Below are positions 60,419-64,000 of a stretch of 64,000 bases of DNA, in pieces; position 1 is the first letter of the stretch, and each line of letters begins with the position of its first letter. This stretch comes from DASRJG01 sp964647625 (GTDB lineage Bacteria > Acidobacteriota > Polarisedimenticolia > Polarisedimenticolales > DASRJG01): positions 1-64,000 of the forward strand of contig CAZYHZ010000007.1 of NCBI GenBank assembly GCA_964647625.1. The letters are read 5' to 3'. The notes beneath the pieces are model-generated. The model searched no databases and was not told the origin of the DNA. It was given only the letters and a program-made list of their open reading frames with translations. A program made the translations under genes and the position numbers.

Positions 60419-63400
60419 ATGGACGTACCGATGCGTATCGGAGGCGCGGAAACGCATCCCCGCTCGCACGGGCGGACGATCGGAACTCGGATCGGCCAAG
60501 CGATCGCCGCGTCGCTGTGCCTCGCGGCGCTGTCCGCGACTTCTGCCCGTGCGCAGTCGGACGAGACTTATGTGTCGAATTACACGGCCGACACCATCAC
60601 CGTCTATGCGAGAACGACGAATGGAGACATCGCTCCGACTCGGACGATTCGCACCGGGCTCAGCCGGCCGCACACGCTCGGCATCGACTACCGCAACCGC
60701 GAGCTGTTCGTCGCGAACAACCGAGTCTCGGACGAGAACCCGTCCATCACCGTCTACGACTTGACGGCGAGTTTTCCCGGAAACGACACCCCGAAGCGGA
60801 CCTTGCAGGGGCCGGCGACCGGCCTCAACCGCCCGGCCGGAATCGCCGTCGACACGGTCCATCAAGAGCTCTACGTCACGAACGATCTCGATTCGGGCTC
60901 GTTCATCAACGTCTATCCGCTCGGCGCCAACGGCAACGTCGCGCCGATCCGCACCCTCTCCGGCTCGGCGACCGGAATCGAGGGCCCGATCGGGATCATG
61001 GTCGATCTCGTGCATGACGAGCTCGTGATCTCGAACTACAAGGTCGCCGGAAACGGCTCGATCACCGTCTTCCCGCGGACGGCGAACGGCAACGTGGCGC
61101 CGCTGCGGACGATCCAGGGGGCCGCGACCGGATTCGACAAGCCGCAGGGTCTGGCCGTCGACCTCGCGCATGACGAGCTCATCGTGGCCAACAGTTTCTT
61201 CTTCACGGCGAGCGCCGGGAGCATCCTCGTCTTCCCCCGCACGGCATCGGGCAACGTCGCGCCGATCCGCCAGATCGGCGGGCCGACGTCCGGCGTTTGC
61301 AATCCGATCGGGCTCGTGTTCGACGCGGTTCACGACGAGGTCGCCGTCAGCAATTCGCACGCGAGCACGGCATCGTGCCCCTTGACGGTCGCCACCTACG
61401 CCCGCACCGCCAACGGAGACGTCCCACCCATCCGCGAGATCGGCCCGGGCCCGAACTCGGCGCTCTCGAGCTCGGAGGGCGTCGCGGTCGCGACGCGCGT
61501 CAACTGCTCCGATCCGTCGATCGTCGATGGAACACCGTGCGACGACGGCAACGCGTGCACTCCGACGGACGTGTGCCAGGCGGGCGTGTGCGTCGGAAGC
61601 GGATCGGTCGTTTGCGTGGCATCGGACCAGTGCCACGTCGCGGGCACGTGCTCGCCGGCCACGGGGTGCTCGAATCCGGCCAAGCCCAACGGGACGAGCT
61701 GCGACGACGGCAACGCCTGCACGCTCTCCGACAGCTGCCAGAGCGGCACGTGCACCGGCGCCAACCCGGTCGTGTGCAGCCCCGCGGACGTGTGCCATCT
61801 GGCCGGCTCCTGCAACCCGGCGACCGGCCAGTGCGCCACCGGCGTCGCCATTCAATGTTCCGCGATCGACCAATGCCACGACGCAGGGACCTGCGATCCG
61901 GTCAACGGCTGCTCGAATCCGGCCAAGCCCGATGGGACGAGCTGCAGCGACAGCAACGACTGCACGCAGGGCGATTCGTGCCAGCTCGGCGCCTGCGTGG
62001 GCGGGAGCGCGATCTGCGCGGCCGAAGAGCTGTTCGTCTCGAACTACTCCGGCAACATGATCACCGTGTATGGGCGGCTCACGAACGGCGACGTCGCTCC
62101 GACGCGCACCATCCAGACCGGGCTCGACCGGCCGCACACCCTGGGTATCGACCTGCTTCACCGGGAGTTGTTCGTTCCGAACAACCACCCGGCCGAAGAA
62201 CAGCCCGCGATTCACGTCTACGACCTGGCGGCCAGCTACCCGAGCAACGATCAGCCGAAGCGGACGATCGTCGGGACGACGACCGGCCTCGATCGGCCGG
62301 CCGGCCTCGCGGTCGACTCGGTGCACCAGGAGCTCTACGTCGCCAACGACCTCAACTCCGGATCCGCGGTCAACGTGTTCGCCCTTGGCGCCAGCGGCGA
62401 CGTCGCGCCGATCCGCACGCTCTCGGGGGCCGCGACCGGAATCGAAGGGCCGCTCGGGATCGCGATCGACCTCGTCCACGACGAGCTCGTGATCGTCAGC
62501 TACAAGGTCGCCGACGGGGGCTCGGTCACGGTCTTCCCACGAACGGCGAATGGAAACGCGACCCCGCTGCGGACGATCCAGGGCCCGTCGACCGGGTTCA
62601 GCCAGCCGCAGGGCGTCGGCATCGACCTCGCTCACGACGAGATCTACGTCGCCAACAGCTCCTTCCTGACCGGCGGGGCCGGTGCGCTTCTCGTGTTTCC
62701 CCGAACGGCGACCGGAAATGTCGCCCCGACCCGGCAGATCTCCGGGCCGAATGCCATGCTGTGCTCGCCCACGGGCGTCGTGTTCGACGCCGTCAACAAC
62801 GAGATCGTCGTCGCCAACGCGGACTTCGGCTCGAACCCGTGCACCGAGACCGTGACGACCTTTGCCCAGAGCGCGGTCGACAACGCGTCTCCGGTTCGAT
62901 TGATCGGGCCGGGACCGAACTCCCTGCTCGCGCATCCCCCGTCGGTCGCGATCAAGACCCACGTGAACTGCGCGGATCCGGCGGTCGCCAACGGAACGCG
63001 CTGCGACGACGGCAATGCGTGCACGCAAGGCGACACCTGCCAGTCCGGCGCATGCGTGTCCGGGCCCGCGGTCACGTGCTCCGCGTCCGACCAGTGCCAC
63101 GACGCGGGGGCCTGCAACCCGGCGACGGGAGTCTGCTCGAACCCCGCGAAGGCGAACGGAACCGCGTGCAACGACGGCGTCGCCTGCACGGTGAACGACA
63201 CGTGCAGCGGCGGGACGTGCTCCGGGACGGCGATCTCCTGCGACGACGGGAACCCGTGCACGACGGACTCGTGCGGTGCGAGCGGCTGCCTGCACACGAA
63301 CAACACCGCGGCCTGCGACGACGGAAATGCCTGCACCTCGTCGGACGTCTGCAGCGGGGGCTTATGCGCCGGAACGCCGATCACCTGCAACGACAACAAC

Positions 63401-63910
63401 CCGTGCACCGACGACAGCTGCAATCCGGCGAGCGGGTGTGTCTTCGCCAACAACACCAACGCTTGCGACGACGGATCGGTGTGTACGACGGGCGACACGT
63501 GCTCGGGCGGCCGATGCACGGGCGCGCCGATCTCGTGCAACGACGGCGACCCCTGCACGGCGGATAGTTGCAACCCCGTCACCGGATGCGTCCACACGCC
63601 GCTCGGCGCGCCGGAGGAGATCGATGACCTCGTCGTCAACCGTCCGTCGAAGCTCCAGTGGAGTGGAGCGGGATCGTCCGCGGTCTACGACGTCGTAACC
63701 GCCACGATCTCTTCGCTCGCGCTCGCCGGTACGACGACGGCGACCTGCCTCGCGAACGATCTGGCGAATCCCAACTACTCGGACGGTCGCCCGGCCCCGC
63801 CCGCGGACGGCTATTACTATCTCGTCCGCGCGCAGGCGATCTGTGGCACCGGGTCGTATGGGCAGGATTCCACGGGGACAGAGCGGTCTCCGATTCTCGG
63901 GTGCCCCTGA
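60419..63910 (+). CDS. Secreted tandem propeller/Cys-rich repeat protein
   Basis: 1163 residues from the ATG at 60419 (SD GGGAGG at 60408-60413). Signal peptide about 22-46 (ending TSARA). Two near-copies of one unit follow: an NHL/YVTN-like beta-propeller (repeats of NGNVAPIRTLSGSATGIEGP and DLVHDELVISNY), about 48-410 and 575-905, each followed by Cys-rich Dicty_CTDC-like repeats (CDDGNACTxxDxCxxGxC). The second Cys block is longer. The last 100 residues are the shared C-terminal domain (GYYYLVRAQAICGTGSYGQD, ending GCP). Likely an extracellular disulfide-stapled adhesin or binding protein. Confidence 0.85.
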   Translation: MDVPMRIGGAETHPRSHGRTIGTRIGQAIAASLCLAALSATSARAQSDETYVSNYTADTITVYARTTNGDIAPTRTIRTGLSRPHTLGIDYRNRELFVANNRVSDENPSITVYDLTASFPGNDTPKRTLQGPATGLNRPAGIAVDTVHQELYVTNDLDSGSFINVYPLGANGNVAPIRTLSGSATGIEGPIGIMVDLVHDELVISNYKVAGNGSITVFPRTANGNVAPLRTIQGAATGFDKPQGLAVDLAHDELIVANSFFFTASAGSILVFPRTASGNVAPIRQIGGPTSGVCNPIGLVFDAVHDEVAVSNSHASTASCPLTVATYARTANGDVPPIREIGPGPNSALSSSEGVAVATRVNCSDPSIVDGTPCDDGNACTPTDVCQAGVCVGSGSVVCVASDQCHVAGTCSPATGCSNPAKPNGTSCDDGNACTLSDSCQSGTCTGANPVVCSPADVCHLAGSCNPATGQCATGVAIQCSAIDQCHDAGTCDPVNGCSNPAKPDGTSCSDSNDCTQGDSCQLGACVGGSAICAAEELFVSNYSGNMITVYGRLTNGDVAPTRTIQTGLDRPHTLGIDLLHRELFVPNNHPAEEQPAIHVYDLAASYPSNDQPKRTIVGTTTGLDRPAGLAVDSVHQELYVANDLNSGSAVNVFALGASGDVAPIRTLSGAATGIEGPLGIAIDLVHDELVIVSYKVADGGSVTVFPRTANGNATPLRTIQGPSTGFSQPQGVGIDLAHDEIYVANSSFLTGGAGALLVFPRTATGNVAPTRQISGPNAMLCSPTGVVFDAVNNEIVVANADFGSNPCTETVTTFAQSAVDNASPVRLIGPGPNSLLAHPPSVAIKTHVNCADPAVANGTRCDDGNACTQGDTCQSGACVSGPAVTCSASDQCHDAGACNPATGVCSNPAKANGTACNDGVACTVNDTCSGGTCSGTAISCDDGNPCTTDSCGASGCLHTNNTAACDDGNACTSSDVCSGGLCAGTPITCNDNNPCTDDSCNPASGCVFANNTNACDDGSVCTTGDTCSGGRCTGAPISCNDGDPCTADSCNPVTGCVHTPLGAPEEIDDLVVNRPSKLQWSGAGSSAVYDVVTATISSLALAGTTTATCLANDLANPNYSDGRPAPPADGYYYLVRAQAICGTGSYGQDSTGTERSPILGCP

Positions 63911-64000
63911 GGGCGGACGCGGTCAGTTCCACGGTGGCCGCGAGCTTGTTGATCTCGTGGGCTGAGCGGCGGGTTCCGGCGACGGTACGCTTCAAGTGGG
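63908..64000 (-). other. Possible C-terminal end of a methyl-accepting-chemotaxis-type protein
   Basis: The minus frame entering from the right edge reads LKRTVAGTRRSAHEINKLAA and TVELTASALR, a heptad pattern like the C-terminal coiled coil of MCP signalling domains. The frame has no stop until it runs far into the antisense of the preceding gene, so the end point is unclear and the call is weak. Confidence 0.25.

Noticed and set aside
60311..63295. 994-codon minus-strand open frame
   Set aside because: Antisense of the repeat-rich exoprotein; its apparent repeats only mirror those of the real gene.

Overview
The window is uniformly GC-rich, densely coded DNA from a Gram-negative-type bacterium with an outer membrane: it encodes phosphate porins, a TonB-dependent receptor with a carboxypeptidase-regulatory N-terminal domain, lipoproteins and many secreted beta-rich proteins. 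That mix, plus a likely futalosine-type menaquinone locus and kelch, cohesin/dockerin and Cys-rich exoproteins, most resembles Acidobacteriota (Thermoanaerobaculia/Vicinamibacteria-like) or a related uncultured lineage. This placement is inference; no rRNA gene is present.

Layout. 1-7571: truncated MacB-type permease, GT39-like membrane glycosyltransferase, secreted M20 amidohydrolase, beta-helix protein, DUF1330 protein, ABC-F ATPase, DUF1801 protein. 7581-12603: a 150-bp inverted-repeat element, a large kelch exoprotein, an IS1380 remnant, a secreted protein. 12600-18858: YkgJ-type Cys-cluster protein; a translationally coupled operon of aminodeoxyfutalosine-deaminase-like hydrolase, UbiA/MqnP-like prenyltransferase, LOG protein and HAD phosphatase; M13 peptidase. 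18962-21378: a small island of decay with SnoaL-like protein, VOC-gene remnant cut by an IS3-type orfA fragment, an intact IS630-like element and a Uma2 nuclease. 21523-25486: family-5 uracil-DNA glycosylase, TlpA-like protein, a 62-residue basic protein, sigma-54 activator.

25531-50529 is dominated by phosphate biology. ppk1 and ppx are convergent and enclose a 17-residue Lys/Ala peptide gene with its own promoter, ribosome-binding site and terminator. A response regulator follows beyond the second copy of the 150-bp element. After a transglutaminase-like protein and a sigma-70-family factor come a TonB receptor cluster and a periplasmic-binding-protein-like gene on the minus strand. Divergent from these are two OprO/P-like porins, pstSCAB, phoU, phoB and phoR. 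Eleven-base direct repeats resembling PhoB boxes lie on both sides of the divergent intergenic region (39318-39631), suggesting that both arms belong to the Pho regulon.

50526-64000: two periplasmic cyclophilins, PilT with an N-terminal extension, a second Lys/Ala peptide gene (19 residues) with a consensus promoter and paired GGTG-N4-CACC palindromes, two exported unknowns, dCMP deaminase, an NtrC/HK pair, an adjacent dockerin-like and cohesin-like gene pair, and a 1163-residue exoprotein made of two propeller plus Cys-rich units. Three unrelated exoproteins (7842, 36693, 60419) end in the same roughly 100-residue domain. Seven genes have a -10-like hexamer only 6-10 nt before the start codon and no visible SD, suggesting common leaderless transcripts.
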